Below, in pieces: positions 12,321 through 22,660 of a stretch of DNA of 64,000 nucleotides. The stretch's first letter is position 1. The number at the start of each line of letters is the position of its first letter. A model generated the notes under the pieces. That model did not search any database. It saw nothing but the letters and a program-made list of their open reading frames with translations, and had not been told where the DNA came from. The stretch comes from Diploptera punctata (lineage: Eukaryota > Arthropoda > Insecta > Blattodea > Blaberidae): positions 67,001-131,000 of the forward strand of contig JASPKZ010003418.1 in NCBI GenBank assembly GCA_030220185.1, in the 5' to 3' direction. A program made the translations under genes and the position numbers.

Positions 12321-13085
12321 CTAAATTAGAAATAAATTAACAATATAATTGTTAGCAAAGAAGAGACAAAGTAAACATATTTTATACTCAGGTCCTATGT
12401 AGTTGATATCCGTAGAAGATCTAATTTTGCGTTTTTCGCCATTTACTTTAGCTATGACGGCACCGTCCATTGTCCATACATTTTGAATACCATATTTCTG
12501 TATACTCTCTTGTAGCAGGCGATAGCGACACTTCGTTAGGTCCTCGCGAACAGTGACCCCACTTCCTTTCAACTTTTTCTTGCTTAGAAAAACTTCACTG
12601 CGCTTGCGGTAACTAACAAATTTCACTATTATAGCCCGCGGTCTTTCAGCATTACTAACACCAACATGGTGACTTCTGTCAATGTCAGTCACTGATAAAT
12701 CGACACCGATTTTTTTGGCCATCTCGATGGCTTTCTGGTCAGTGTCCTCTCCGGCCTCTTCTTTTACACCAAAAATCCTGAGGCATTGACGTCTCTGGTA
12801 TTGTTCTAAATCGTCTATTTTATTTTCCAACACCTCAATCTTTCTGTCTTTTTCATCGAGGGTCTTTTTCAGATCCTCAATTACTTTAGTGTTGTCCTGG
12901 ATGGTCTTCTGCAGTTCCGCCACTACCTGGTCCCGCAACATGGACACAAACACCTGCAGAGTGCCGGGATCCTGTACCGCCTCTTTCACCACACGTTTCA
13001 CAGCTTCCTCCGTAGAACTTGTCGAATCGTTGTTAGAATTACGTGTGTTTTTTCCCATGTTGTTAAATGTACACACTTTTGACAC
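12321..13085 (-). CDS. LINE ORF1 protein, coiled-coil nucleic-acid-binding type
   Basis: An open frame of 254 codons lies just upstream of the ORF2 pieces on the same strand, as in two-ORF LINEs. Residues about 45-95 form a probable coiled coil with heptad-like hydrophobics (DQVVAELQKTIQDNTK, LKKTLDEKDRKIEVLENKID). The rest resembles the RRM-like and C-terminal regions of L1-type ORF1 proteins: QRRQCLRIFGVKEE, DIDRSHHVG, RPRAIIVKFVSYRKRSEVF, and GVTVREDLTKCRYRLL. ORF1p would trimerise and coat the element's RNA. No zinc knuckle or PHD is seen. The last ~15 residues (CLFFANNYIVNLFLI) look like read-through into noncoding sequence. Two methionines are possible: one at 13085 and one ten codons in (MGKNTRNSN). 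Confidence 0.75.
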   Translation of the reverse strand: MSKVCTFNNMGKNTRNSNNDSTSSTEEAVKRVVKEAVQDPGTLQVFVSMLRDQVVAELQKTIQDNTKVIEDLKKTLDEKDRKIEVLENKIDDLEQYQRRQCLRIFGVKEEAGEDTDQKAIEMAKKIGVDLSVTDIDRSHHVGVSNAERPRAIIVKFVSYRKRSEVFLSKKKLKGSGVTVREDLTKCRYRLLQESIQKYGIQNVWTMDGAVIAKVNGEKRKIRSSTDINYIGPEYKICLLCLFFANNYIVNLFLI

Positions 13086-13215
13086 TAATTAATATAAATT
13101 TAAACTTAAACTGACTACGAATATGCAACTTTAGCTATGAAATAACGAAGACACCTGCTGAAAAATAACTTAAAACCTGGAGCGTAACTTGTGCGTGTTA
13201 GTAGCAAGCCGCCAT

Positions 13216-14330
13216 GATTTATTATATACACACACACAATAATGCGGTACGTTTTGTCAGCTATAGTAACCTATTAATTTAGGAAGATTATTACGAACGT
13301 GTATATATTATTTGAGGAAAGCAACAGTTGAATTTACTATCGACACTGAGTTCGTTCAAACGCGTTATTAATACGTTTTTACGAGTTTTAAAGTGTTAGA
13401 GATAAATGTGATTTGTCAATTTAGTAAAAATTAATGTAAGTGACTGCATAATTTACAAACGAGGCCATTTTCGTGCAGACCTTTCAACGAGATAAATGAC
13501 CTCGTACAACAAGATGGGCCAATTCCGGATTTACCGGATCTATAAAAAAACAAAATTTGCAAAGGCATTATAGTATCAACATATTTGTAAACTGAGTAAT
13601 TTGGAATAAAAGTTTTTATAAACTATGTCACATTCTCGTCATACAACTGGTGATATTGCTCTGACCACAGCACGCCACTGTCTAATAATGTTAGACGACC
13701 AATGAGAAGATCTGTTCTATTAAACCCCAGGGTTGTAGATGCAGAGGGAGAACAAGAACCAGGTGGAAAGACAAATTTCCAAATCTATTGGAGCATATAT
13801 TGGACAGTTAAATCTTAAAAATAAAAGAATGGCGTGGATTTCTGAGAAATGGTTGTTCAGCTAACAATGATGATCATAACCAAATTATGGTAAAATCCGT
13901 CACTCAGGAACGGTATGAACTAAGTGAATTCGTCATCAAGTTGTACATATACACTGATTTACCTATTTATGTAATATTGGATGCAGCGTAAGTCAGTTAG
14001 CTGAACATGCAAATATATTATTTTCTGTAACTTACAACGTCTATACAAACTACCGAAATTGTTTAAAGTGACCTCCATTGTTGTTTAAGCAGTAGTGTTT
14101 CAGATTATATTTTGAGGGTCCCGTATTCAAACCCCAGTTTCAACCAATCTGATTTTTTTTTCTTGCAACCATGTACACCCTTCGACAAAAAAAAAGAACC
14201 ACCTCTTGAATTCACATTTCTTCTAAGTCATACTCTGCACAGCGCTGGGTTCAAACTAGGAAACTAGTCATAATTGTGCAGTCCCTGAACTATTGTGTTA
14301 TGTGGCATGAACTGAAGACTCTCCTACGTG
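13216..14330. other. No gene seen
   Basis: AT-rich. A degenerate plus-strand stretch near 13755-13880 (RTRWKDKFPNLLEHI, then IKEWRGFLRNG) looks like a coding relic, possibly of a retrotransposon tail, but is too short to assign. The segment 14060-14220 has unidentified repeat-like character. Confidence 0.4.
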
Positions 14331-14332
14331 TC

Positions 14333-14403
14333 CTGGTAGGTCAGCGGTAAAGCATGCGGTCGCCGTTTCTGTTAATGAATATCGCAGGTTCGCGTCTTCA
14401 ATT
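14333..14403 (+). other. tRNA-like relic
   Basis: CCTGGTAGGTCAGCGGTAAA resembles a tRNA 5' half with an A-box, and GCAGGTTCGCGTC is a poor B-box about 45 bases on. A T-run follows. It lacks a convincing acceptor stem, so it is probably a decayed tRNA-derived SINE head rather than a gene. Confidence 0.35.
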
Positions 14404-14793
14404 ACGCTGTTTTTTTTGTGCTATTTGTATTAACATGTTTTATGAATTAAGTACATTTTATTTTGACATTTGAATTAATCTATACTCTTAAAGTTCATAA
14501 TTGTTTTTTATACAGTTGAGCTTATAACAATGTTAAATTATATATTTTTACACGCTTTATATTAGCGTCATCTGTATCTCTCTCTGTAACGGACCTGTAT
14601 CTATGTAATGGAATCTTTGAACACGATTTTCACCCGCTTAAAAACATTGGATCAACTTGAAGCTTTGTATACTTGTAAAGGACCCATGACAATACAATAA
14701 TTTCATATTTTTTTCCAAAATCCAGGTTAGAATCATCAGAAAAAAAAACAAAAACCGGTATAATAAGTTGCGGACTTATCGATTTTTTAGTCA

Positions 14794-14967
14794 ATCTTTG
14801 TAAGAGCTCAGTTGGTAGAGCGGTGGACTGTAGTGGATTATTATAATTTCAGTAATCCGTCGGTCGCTGGTTCCCAAAAACCCAAAAAAAAAACAAAAAA
14901 ATCAAAAAAAAAAACCAAAAAACTCCAAAACCCTCCAACTTAAAAAACCTCAATCCGAGCCGAAGGA
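14794..14967 (+). other. tRNA-Tyr-like sequence with intron, split by an A/C-rich insert
   Basis: GAGCTCAGTTGGTAGAGCGG, then TGGACTGTAG with anticodon GTA at 14830-14832, matches an insect tRNA-Tyr. About 20 bases follow where tRNA-Tyr genes carry their intron, then TAATCC and GGTCGCTGGTTC. The T-loop is then interrupted by about 78 bases of A-runs with C and T (14873-14950), after which AATCCGAGCCGAAGGA resumes as the expected 3' T-arm and acceptor strand. The acceptor stem is imperfect (about five of seven pairs). It is probably a pseudogene, but retention of both the intron and the 3' end argues against an ordinary SINE. The A-rich insert could also be a sequencing or assembly artefact. 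Confidence 0.55.
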
Positions 14968-15039
14968 TTTTAGAGAAGTATTATTAAGCAATGAAATTTT
15001 CATGGGATTCCGGTTTATGACAATCTATTAAACTAAAAG

Positions 15040-15720
15040 TTAAAAAAATAAATAATAGTTTAAAAAACTGAAACAACACACTATATTAGAAAACCAAACT
15101 AAAAAATAAAAAATAAATAATAGTTTAAAAAACTAAAGCATCACGCTTTATTAGAAAACTGAACTGAAAAATGAAAAATAATCTTAATTTCCAACACGCT
15201 TGGGATAAAATTAAAGTGGTCAACAAAACAATCATCAGATATAGAATAAAACTAGTTATCTACAAAAAAAATTAATTTTACCATCAAGGCATGGGATGCT
15301 TTTTATGGTTTTTACGTTTTCTTCTTAGAGACTTTACTCTTACCAATATCTGTTTATTATCAAATACATTAATTTATGTAGAGCACCCCACGCCTTTGAT
15401 GGTCTAATATATTTTTTTTGTAGATAACCCTGAATAAATAACAAAGTAAATCAATCATATATTTTCACCTAAAAGTATTCATCCGAAATGATTAATTGAT
15501 GAATAGGTTAAGATTTTATGAACTGAAATTTGGTTATAACCCCCACAGCTCCTACAAGGACCGAGGCATTCCTAGATGTGTTGGAGATGATTTTTTTTGT
15601 TGACCATTTTAATTTTATCAAAAGTATGTTGGAAATTAAAATTACTTTACTTTTTTAGTTCGGTTTTCTAATAAAGCATATTGTTTTAGTGTTTTTCAAA
15701 CTATTATTTATTTTTACCTT
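15040..15720. mobile_element. Foldback/long inverted-repeat element
   Basis: 15116-15235 is the approximate reverse complement of 15580-15712; shared blocks include aataatagtttaaaaaact, ctttattagaaaac and aattaaagtggtcaaca (left-arm orientation). A second nested pair lies inside: ttatctacaaaaaaaatta/catcaaggcatggg near 15258 and its inverse near 15385-15430. The outer 60 bases of the left arm are duplicated in tandem (15050-15110 and 15116-15176). No transposase is encoded. It is a non-autonomous palindromic DNA element whose family I do not recognise. Confidence 0.65.
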
Positions 15721-15779
15721 GTATACTACCGTCTTCCTCAACTATTTAAATTTTTCGTTGATTTCACTTTAGGCCTTTC

Positions 15780-16050
15780 GATGCATGCTTCATCTTCTGA
15801 AGTTGTTGTAGTAGTATTGAATTAACTGTATGTCTAATAGAGGGTTTTGCTCATTAGGCATATTTTCGTTGAGAATATTTGTATTCTTGTCTTTCATGAT
15901 AATTTTGATTTCTTCTAAAATGTTAATTTTGAGTCTGTTGTTTTCTCTGCGTATAATTGACATTGTATTATCGATATTGTTGAAATTGTTGCCACTTTCT
16001 GAAATGTGTTTAGCGAAATTTGATTTGATTGTTAAAGGAGAAGGCAAATC
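15780..16050 (-). mobile_element. Penelope-like element C-terminal remnant
   Basis: The minus strand encodes LTIKSNFAKHISESGNNFNN, then TMSIIRRENNRLKINILEEI and NILNENMPNEQNPLLD. This is the region just downstream of the GIY-YIG core in Penelope-like elements, where SxFAxHL and LNxLExxEI are conserved. The GIY-YIG itself and the RT are absent. After the stop comes a motif TTCAGAAGATGAAGCATGCA followed by TCGAAAGG, which resembles the stem-and-GAAA signature at the ends of the Penelope copies at 47.9 and 49.7 kb. Confidence 0.7.
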
Positions 16051-16459
16051 AAATTTCGCTGTTCGCCAGATTTGAATCCAATCATAAATGAGTGGTCTAA
16101 GATGAAAATAGAGATGAACTCTAATTGGCCTGCAGATACACGAAAGGCAAAAGATGGCTTATGTGCACAAATTCAAGACACCTGGGTGCTCTAGCCGGTC
16201 ATCCATGTGCCTGTAGAAATTTGATTGTATCAATGCCCCGCAGATAGAGGGCAGTAATAGATGCTGAGGATTCATGCACCCGATATTGATTTTGGTTTTG
16301 TTAAAGCTTTCATTTTAGAAGATATTATTTTCTTTCCTCATTTACTTATTAGAAGAAGGTTTTAATTTATGTTTTTGTGTGTGCATTAAAGCCATAAAAC
16401 TCAAATATAAAATTAAATATGAAACTACATTACTGGCAAAATCCTATTATAACATTCCG
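16051..16459. other. No gene seen
   Basis: No coding or repeat match that I can support. Confidence 0.4.
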
Positions 16460-16465
16460 TTAAAA

Positions 16466-16546
16466 AGAAGGTAGAACGGGAATCGAACCCGTGAAGTTAC
16501 GACCGCAGACGATATCTATTAAACCTCTCGACCACGGAAACGCATT
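16466..16546 (-). other. tRNA-like sequence, probable SINE head or pseudogene
   Basis: On the minus strand, CCGTGGTCGAGAGGTTTAAT resembles an A-box region and CGGGTTCGATTCCCG is a good B-box with a pairable T-stem. The D-arm is Ser/Leu-like, but the acceptor ends do not pair (GTTTCC against CTACC), so a functional tRNA is unlikely. Downstream is CTTCTTTTT, a pol III-type terminator. Confidence 0.45.
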
Positions 16547-16717
16547 AAGCCAAACTATCTCTTTAATGTTGCTTGAGTGTGCACTGCATTAAGTAGTAAA
16601 CAACCCAGAATAATTATTGAAAACGTGTTGATGTGAATACGGCTTTTGCGAGCGCTCACGAACTTCCCCGATCGATTGATTGTATCAGCGGATGACTCTT
16701 TTTTTTATCTAAGCAGG

Positions 16718-16719
16718 AG

Positions 16720-16762
<43 letters not shown>

Positions 16763-16840
16763 TATTTATTCTGGCAGAGTTAAGGTCATAAGGCCCTCTC
16801 TTCCACTCAACCAGCACAAATACAAATAAATATTCGACAA
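16718..16840 (-). mobile_element. 3'-terminal fragment of the ORF1/ORF2 LINE family
   Basis: An AAT run followed by ctttatttattctggcagag and ttaaggtcataaggccctct reproduces the 3' end of the element at 8885-13215 in the same orientation. Only the tail is present, so this is an extreme 5' truncation. The minus-strand tail abuts the plus-strand LINE that starts by 16956. Confidence 0.7.
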
Positions 16841-16939
16841 ATATAGATATACACTATATTAATTATAAACAGCGAGTATCAATGTTTGTAAAAAGAAATA
16901 CAGTAAAAACCTAATAGAATATGAATATATTAATGAAAG

Positions 16940-19600
16940 ATGCCTATAGATTAAAATGAAGCTTATGGGAAGAACAATGGTGTTCTTAGCAGTCTACGCA
17001 CCAACAGATGATGCTGCACAGAGTCAGAAAGAAAAGTACTATTCAGTATTAGTGGAACAAATAGAGAAAATACGAAGTAATGAAGAATTAATACTAATGG
17101 GAGATTTAAATGGGAAAGTGGGTAGAAGAAACAATGATGAAGCAGTAGGAAAATATGGGGAAAAAGAAGTCAACGATAATGGAAATAGAATCATAGAGAT
17201 GTCCAAACAACATAAATTAAAGATAGTAAACACATTTTTCGATCATAAGGATATTCATAAATTTACTTGGGAACGACCTAGTCTCAATCAGAAATCAATA
17301 ATAGACTACATAATTGTAAAGCAAAATACTTCCTTATTTATTAAGGACTCAAGGGTTAAAAGAGGAGCAAATTGTGTTCTGATCAATATTTACTCACAGC
17401 ACAGATCATCCCCAAATCCTTACAGGGAAAAAAGTGCATGATGAAGCAAGGGAATCAACAATGCAACTGAAGCAGGAAGAAAAATTTAAACTGTATTTAT
17501 TTAATCAGGATAGTATCAAAAAACCTATATTAAGTAAGCCTGAAAATTAAAATTGAGAATTTGGATTACAAGGAAGACATAGAAATAGAAGAATAAATAA
17601 TCAATTAAAAGAAATAATACATTCGGCAGCAAAAGAAACATTAGGCACAATACATATAAAAACAAAATACACAAGATTGGTGGAATGATGATATTGAAGA
17701 ATTAACCAAAAAGAAGAAAAAATGCTACTTAGAATGGTTGGCAAATAAAACAACAGAGAATTGGATAGAATACAAGAGAACAAATGCCAAAGTTAAAAGG
17801 AAAGTGATAGAAGAAAAAACAAATTATAGAGAAGCAAATGCCAAGAAATAGAAAGTTATATAGGAGGATCACAATCATCAGAAGTATGGAGATTGTTAAA
17901 AACACCGAAAACCAACCAAGGATCCAGCAATATAAATCTGTTAGTAAAATCTGACGCAGAAAAACATTATAAAGCTTTACTGTCATAAAGTAGAAATGAG
18001 TTTATGGAAACAATAGAAAATCCAACTATAGAAATGAATGCTCTGGAATTTGATACAATAGATATAGAATTAGAAATTCAAATCCTAAAGAATAAAAAGG
18101 CACCAGGGCCAGGAAACATACCCAATGAGTTAATTAAATATGGCCCAAAAAAATTTAATAGGTTGATTGAGGGACTTGTTTAATAAGTGCATTGCAATAC
18201 AGAAGATTCCTGTTGAAAGGAAAATAAGCTACATTGTACCAATATACAAGAAGGGTGATAGAAGAGACGCAAAAAACTACAGAGGACTAAATATAAATAA
18301 CACATTATATAGAATATTTACGAAGTTATTAAAAACAAAATTACAAAAAAAGATATTAAAGACAAATTAGGAGAAGTTCAAAATGGATTCAGACCGGGAA
18401 GGTCATGTGTTGACAATATATTGACAATGTATTTGCAATACAACAGTTAATTGAAAAACGGACTGCAGTTGGAGAAGAAACCCATTTGACAATGACAGAT
18501 TTAGAGAAAGCTTATGACTCAATTCCGAGGAACAAATTATGGGAAGTATTGGAGAAATACAATATTGACAGAAACCTAATAGAAATTATTAAACAAATCT
18601 ATAAAGATAACTCCGCTTATGTTAAAATGGGAAATATAATGTCTAATCCTATAAAAACCTCAAAGGGATTGAAACAAGGGTGCAGTCTATCACCAATTTT
18701 ATTTAATATTTATGTAGAATTTATATTAACGAAATGGAAACAAAGCTGCAAAGGTATGGGGATCCCAATAGGCAATAGATTTTTGCTGACATTACAATTT
18801 GCCGATGATCAACTGGTTTTAGCGCAAGACAAATTTGATATGGAATTCATGATAAAAAGGTTGAAAAACACATATGAATCATGGGGTCTCACAGTAAATT
18901 TACAAAAAACAGAATATCTGGCAATAAATAGCAATGAAAGAGAAAATTTAATATTGGAAGAAGGAATCCAAATAAAGCAAGTGAAACAAACTAAATATTT
19001 GGGAATGATTATGGATAACATTGAAGGTATAGGCAAAGAGAACATAAAACATAGAATTGAATTGAGTAGCAAAATAATATCATCATTAAATTCCATATGG
19101 TGGGATAAGCATATTTGGAAAGACACAAAAAAATATATTGGTAAAACATTGGTGGAATCTGTTGCAATGTACGGAAGTGAGGTATGGACAATCAATAAGT
19201 ACTACAAGAATAGACTAATAGCTCTAGAAATGGATTATTTACGAAGAAGTGCCAGAAAGTCTAGATTAGAACATGTCACAAATAAGGAAATTAGAAACAT
19301 AATGGAAGCAGAAGAAAGCATAATTGAAAGAATTGAGGAGAAGGAATTAAAGTGGTTAGGACATGTTTTAAGAATGGAAGATGAGCGATGGCCGAAGCAA
19401 CTATATGAATGGCATCCGAACAGAAAGAAGAAAAGAGGAAGACCAAGGTTAACATGGAAGGAAAACATGAAGACAGTAATGCAAGCTAGAGGGCTAAGCA
19501 TCGAAGATGCCCAAGACAGTAGGCTTTGGAGGTTTGACACGGGAAGACGGCAGCAGCTGTAAAAACCCGAAGATAGAGATAGAGATGTACAGTGGTTAAC
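16940..19600 (+). mobile_element. RTE-type LINE, endonuclease and RT, broken
   Basis: The endonuclease lies in 16956-17441: MVFLAVYAPTDD, LILMGDLNGKVG, FTWERPSLNQKSIIDYI. After a frameshifted region (17450-18160), the RT starts at about 18200: ISYIVPIYKKGDRRDAKNYR and GLNINNTLYRIF. It continues at 18486 with a 358-codon open frame: TDLEKAYDSIPRNKLWEVL, SKGLKQGCSLSPILFNIY, the catalytic LQFADDQLVLAQ, VNLQKTEYL, SEVWTINKYY, MDYLRRSARKSRLEHV, and the tail LKWLGHVLRMEDERWP and KRGRPRLTWKENM. FADD with this C-terminal domain is the RTE-like pattern. The 3' end is short and carries GATAGAGATAGAGATG. Multiple frameshifts and a 5' truncation make it inactive. Confidence 0.9.
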
Positions 19601-20087
19601 TGACTTATGCCGCATCCTGGATATATGTATTTTGTATCCAGTTACGTTCAGAGAAAAAAATGGCGGCTGTCGAAGCTATTTTCAAACTAATACTTTTGCG
19701 TACATTTCCACTACTATATGTCGGATTTCGCCGAATTTTTAAAATAATTTTATAATTTTATTTTAATGCCATATATCGAGTTTGAGTGTGGAAAATGGAA
19801 ACTTTCGGCCGCTAGAGTCAATTTTATATTTTCGCTTCAGATGAAACCCTCTCCTTATGAACGATTTGTAGCTTATTGCTTTAACCAAATACTGAAAATC
19901 GTTCAATATAGCTTTGTACGGATTTGTAAAGTTTCGTTGAACGAACCTGTAAATTCATTTCATTAAGTTGTTACTGCCTGAGTTGTTGACGGACCCCTGG
20001 GGATCTGCGGAGTACAGTTTTGGAACTAATTAAGTAGAGACTTTAATTTATTAAGTAATAATTAGTGGGATAATAATTTTGTTGCAG
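19600..20087. other. Intron sequence upstream of the Side exon
   Basis: No repeat identified. It ends in a polypyrimidine-containing acceptor, taataattttgttgcag. Confidence 0.5.
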
Positions 20088-20247
20088 GGGAAGACACTGT
20101 ATAACAATGCGAGTGTGGGGACGATTGTCAGCAACCAGAGCTTAGTACTCCAGTCTGTGACGAGATCCCGTGCCGGACTATACACGTGTGTGGGCAGTAA
20201 TCAGGAGGGAGACGGAGAAAGCAATCCTGTATATCTGGACGTGAAAT
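20088..20247 (+). CDS. Side-family Ig protein, exon encoding the C-terminal part of an Ig domain
   Basis: This exon encodes [40 protein letters not shown] and [13 protein letters not shown]. It is the second half of an Ig domain, with the canonical Y-x-C (LYTC) of the F strand. The sequence strongly resembles insect Sidestep/Side-like receptors, transmembrane guidance ligands for Beat proteins. Acceptor: ttttgttgcag ending at 20087. Donor: gtaagt at 20248. The exon is 160 bp and ends in phase 1 (AAA T). Joined to the exon at 44023 it yields DVKFAPVC, the family sequence, which fixes both splice sites. The upstream half of this Ig domain and the signal peptide must lie left of the window or in earlier exons not seen here. 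The exact paralogue (side versus side-II to -VIII) cannot be decided. Confidence 0.9.
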
Positions 20248-20479
20248 GTAAGTTATATTCCTCATGATTTATACAACAATATAGAGTCTTTCATATGTTT
20301 CGCAATTTTTTAAAATTCAATAATCAAGTCAAGAAATCTCTTTTTTTTTTCATCTATATACACTTTCATCACTTCCATTTAAGAACGGAAAATTATATCA
20401 GGCGTATGTCCACTAAATAGTGAATTAAATAATATAATTAAAAATCAAAATACAATAAATTATATCAGATCTCTTAGGA

Positions 20480-20700
20480 TTGAATGATTTGGTCATCTGA
20501 TAAGAATGGATTAACAGAGATTAGTTAAAAAACTATAAATGGAAGCCTACAATAACCGAAGATCAGATGGCAGGACTATGTTTGGGAGGGTCTGAAGAAG
20601 TTGAGGGTGTCAAACCTGAAATTGGCAGAAGATAGAAGAGTCAGGAGGAAGATTACTGAGAAGACCAAACATTATATTTTGAAGTTGTAGTACCTTAAGA
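20480..20700 (+). mobile_element. LINE 3' coding fragment
   Basis: Plus-strand relic reading FGHLIRM, then MEAYNNRRSDGRTMFGRVWKK and LRVSNLKLAEDRRVRRKI, the GHLxRM...GRPxxxW...LAEDR tail of an RTE-like element. It is frameshifted and short. Confidence 0.55.
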
Positions 20701-20714
20701 TGATGATGAATGTC

Positions 20715-21055
20715 CACCTTCAATGTCTCGGCAGGCATTTATTCACTCTATGAAGTTTGTGATCTCAATTCGTGGTGTCTTGGAATGGCCTCCCATATCT
20801 TGTAACCTAACTCCACGTGAATTATTTTTATGGGGTTATACAATTAAATACGTACTAATAATAAATATATTTACTATAATCACATAAATAAGTGAATATA
20901 TATTAATTAATTATTTACACAGTCTACGTGAACATACCACAAACAGTTCTCCAACTTAATGAAGAAATTCAATGTGTCATCAACTACATCAACAGAGATG
21001 TCTGTGAAAGGGTCATCAGAAACTTCACAGACCGAGTAACTGCTGCCTAGATAGT
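20715..21055 (+). mobile_element. Mariner-like transposase C-terminal fragment
   Basis: Reading plus: RQAFIHSMKFVISIRGVLEW, PPISCNLTPRELFLWGY, then after about 65 AT-rich bases VNIPQTVLQLNEEIQCVIN and VCERVIRNFTDRVTAA before a stop at about 21050. WPPxSxDLTPxxFFLWGY is the C-terminal catalytic block of one mariner/Tc-like group; the catalytic D of the DLTP box here reads NLTP. The fragment is split by an AT-rich insert and lacks ends. Confidence 0.6.
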
Positions 21056-21074
21056 GGAGGTGTACAAGTAACTA

Positions 21075-22400
21075 AATCTTTGGCACTATTGAACCCGTAG
21101 GTTCATGGCCGCGCGGACATAAGCTCTCCATACATCCCTATCCTGAGCCAATATTTTCCAATCATCCCCTGTATAATCCACCTATCTCAGATCATGGTTA
21201 ATGTTATTCTCCCACCTCATTCTTGGTTTACCAACTGGGCGTTGTCCCTCTGGTTTTCCTACAAGAAGCTTCCATGCACGTCTTTCATTCACATTCCTGC
21301 CATATATCTTGCCCATCTCGGTCTACGAGACTTGATTGTTCTTATTTTGTCTGGCTTTCTCTAAAGACCATGTAGTTTACTGTTATGTAGTCTTCTCCAT
21401 TCACGTCTGTTCATCTGTCTTTAGTCCAAAAATGTTCTTAAGCACTTTATTCTCAAATACTCGTAATTGTATATATATAGACTTAATGTTAAAGCCTGAA
21501 ACATCAAGCATACAAAAGTACTAGTCTTCCAAATGATCTTGCTGCTCTCGTCACGCTATTGGAACTCCAAAACCAAGGGTCCAATCTCTTAGGTTCTCAA
21601 TGCATGTCCTACAGACTTTATTCCTCCCTTAAAGTAAGAGTTCATGTTTCGCATCCATATAACTGGTAGAATAATAGTTTTATATATTTCCAGTTTGTCC
21701 ACCGCTGTGGTCTCGAGGTAACGTGCTGCCTTGTCACGCAGCGGGCCCGGTGTCGATCCCCGGTCGGGACAGTTCTTCTGGGTGAGGTTTTTATCGGGGT
21801 TTTTCCTCACCTGTAAGACAAATGTCAGGAAAACATTAAGGCCCAAACGGCCCCCGAAATCATATGGCCATCGCAATCATCATAATTCATATTCATCTTA
21901 GGTTAAGCATAGGATTAGGGACTCTCGTGGCGCACCATTATCATCATCATCATCGCCCATCATTTCATTGGGGCAACGTAACCCCGCCTTCCAAGCGCCC
22001 CAACCTCAGAAGTGGGTTACAAGTACGCCATGCCAGGAGAGAAACCAGGAATGTCGAAAGACAAACCTGGGGCATTTGAAATATATACATATTTCCAGTT
22101 TAGCGTTCTTTGAAAGGAGTTGGGACGAAAAAGTCTCTATAATTCATGATAGCAAGCATTTCCAGAATTGAGCTATGCTTAATTTGTTAGTGCATCTCAT
22201 TCCTATTTGTGATAATTTTTCCTAAGTATTTGAATTCAGCCACTTCTTCAAAATATTCCTCACTTGTCATTAGCTGTCCATTTCCATTATACAACGTATT
22301 TCTGTGCGAGAACATAAATCTAGTTTCATTGATATTTCTTCGAGTCCCAATTTTTTAGTCCTATGCCTGATATTTTCCGCACTTAATTGGGAGTGTATAT
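21075..22400 (-). mobile_element. LINE 3' half, RTE-like, interrupted by a SINE
   Basis: The minus strand reads LGLEVNINKTRFMFSHRN-like sequence near 22300, FEEVAEFKYLG near 22230, then after the SINE the tail RRAWKLLVGKPEGQRPVGKP and RMRWENNINHD, and finally AAMNL-like sequence near 21100. Frameshifts are numerous. The same copy is present inverted at 35870-36720, with shared private changes, so both derive from one insertion duplicated with the arm. Confidence 0.8.
21697..22088 (+). mobile_element. tRNA-derived SINE (family 1), complete, with target duplication
   Basis: It starts GTCCACCGCTGTGGTCTCG, has B-box-like GTGTCGATCCCCGG, a conserved body, an internal atcatcatcatc stretch, and a 3' part (aggagagaaaccaggaatgt). 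It is flanked by ATATTTCCAGTTT at 21684-21696 and 22089-22101. The right arm of the inverted duplication has the corresponding site without the insert near 36150, which confirms the boundaries. The family has two further copies in this window. Confidence 0.9.
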
Positions 22401-22479
22401 AGATGAAAATTAACAAAAAAGCAATGCATTTGCGACTTAATTATTGCATTCTTTAAAATTGTGTAGTATAAGAAAAAAA

Positions 22480-22660
22480 TCCCTATGCAATCTCATATGT
22501 GTAACCAAAACATAGTTCTACTGTCTGTGACGAGATCACGTGCTGAGCTGTACACTTGTGTAGGCGGAGGGAGACAGAGAAAGGACCCCGAGCATCTGGA
22601 CGTGAAATGTAAGTTAATTTCTTCATGACTTTTAAAACAACACAAACTCATTTGTGCTAC
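22480..22660 (+). pseudogene. Partial Side exon copy 1 with donor site
   Basis: 22509-22609 matches the 3' part of exon 20088-20247: CTGTCTGTGACGAGATCACG, GCTGTACACTTGTGT and CATCTGGACGTGAAAT, followed by gtaagttaatttcttcatga, also homologous to the real intron start. Two indels in the middle (-8 and -1) cancel, so the frame stays open but scrambled (GGGRQRKDPEH in place of [14 protein letters not shown]). The first 48 bases of the exon and its acceptor are missing; the sequence before it is the unit's own spacer, aatctcatatgtg. Confidence 0.85.

Larger units (their letters stand above)
8885..13215 (-). mobile_element. Nearly full-length two-ORF LINE (CR1/Jockey-like)
   Basis: This is the most complete retrotransposon in the window. 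Minus-strand order: a short leader from about 13215, ORF1 (13085-12321), ORF2 endonuclease and RT (about 12154-9215), a 3' UTR, and a terminal segment followed by an AAT tail. The 3' terminal block, reading GAGTTAAGGCC-like sequence, recurs at 16720-16840 and 57430-57515, so the family is multicopy. ORF1 is open but ORF2 carries three frameshifts, so the copy is dead. I could not find a convincing target duplication because both flanks are simple sequence. Confidence 0.88.
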
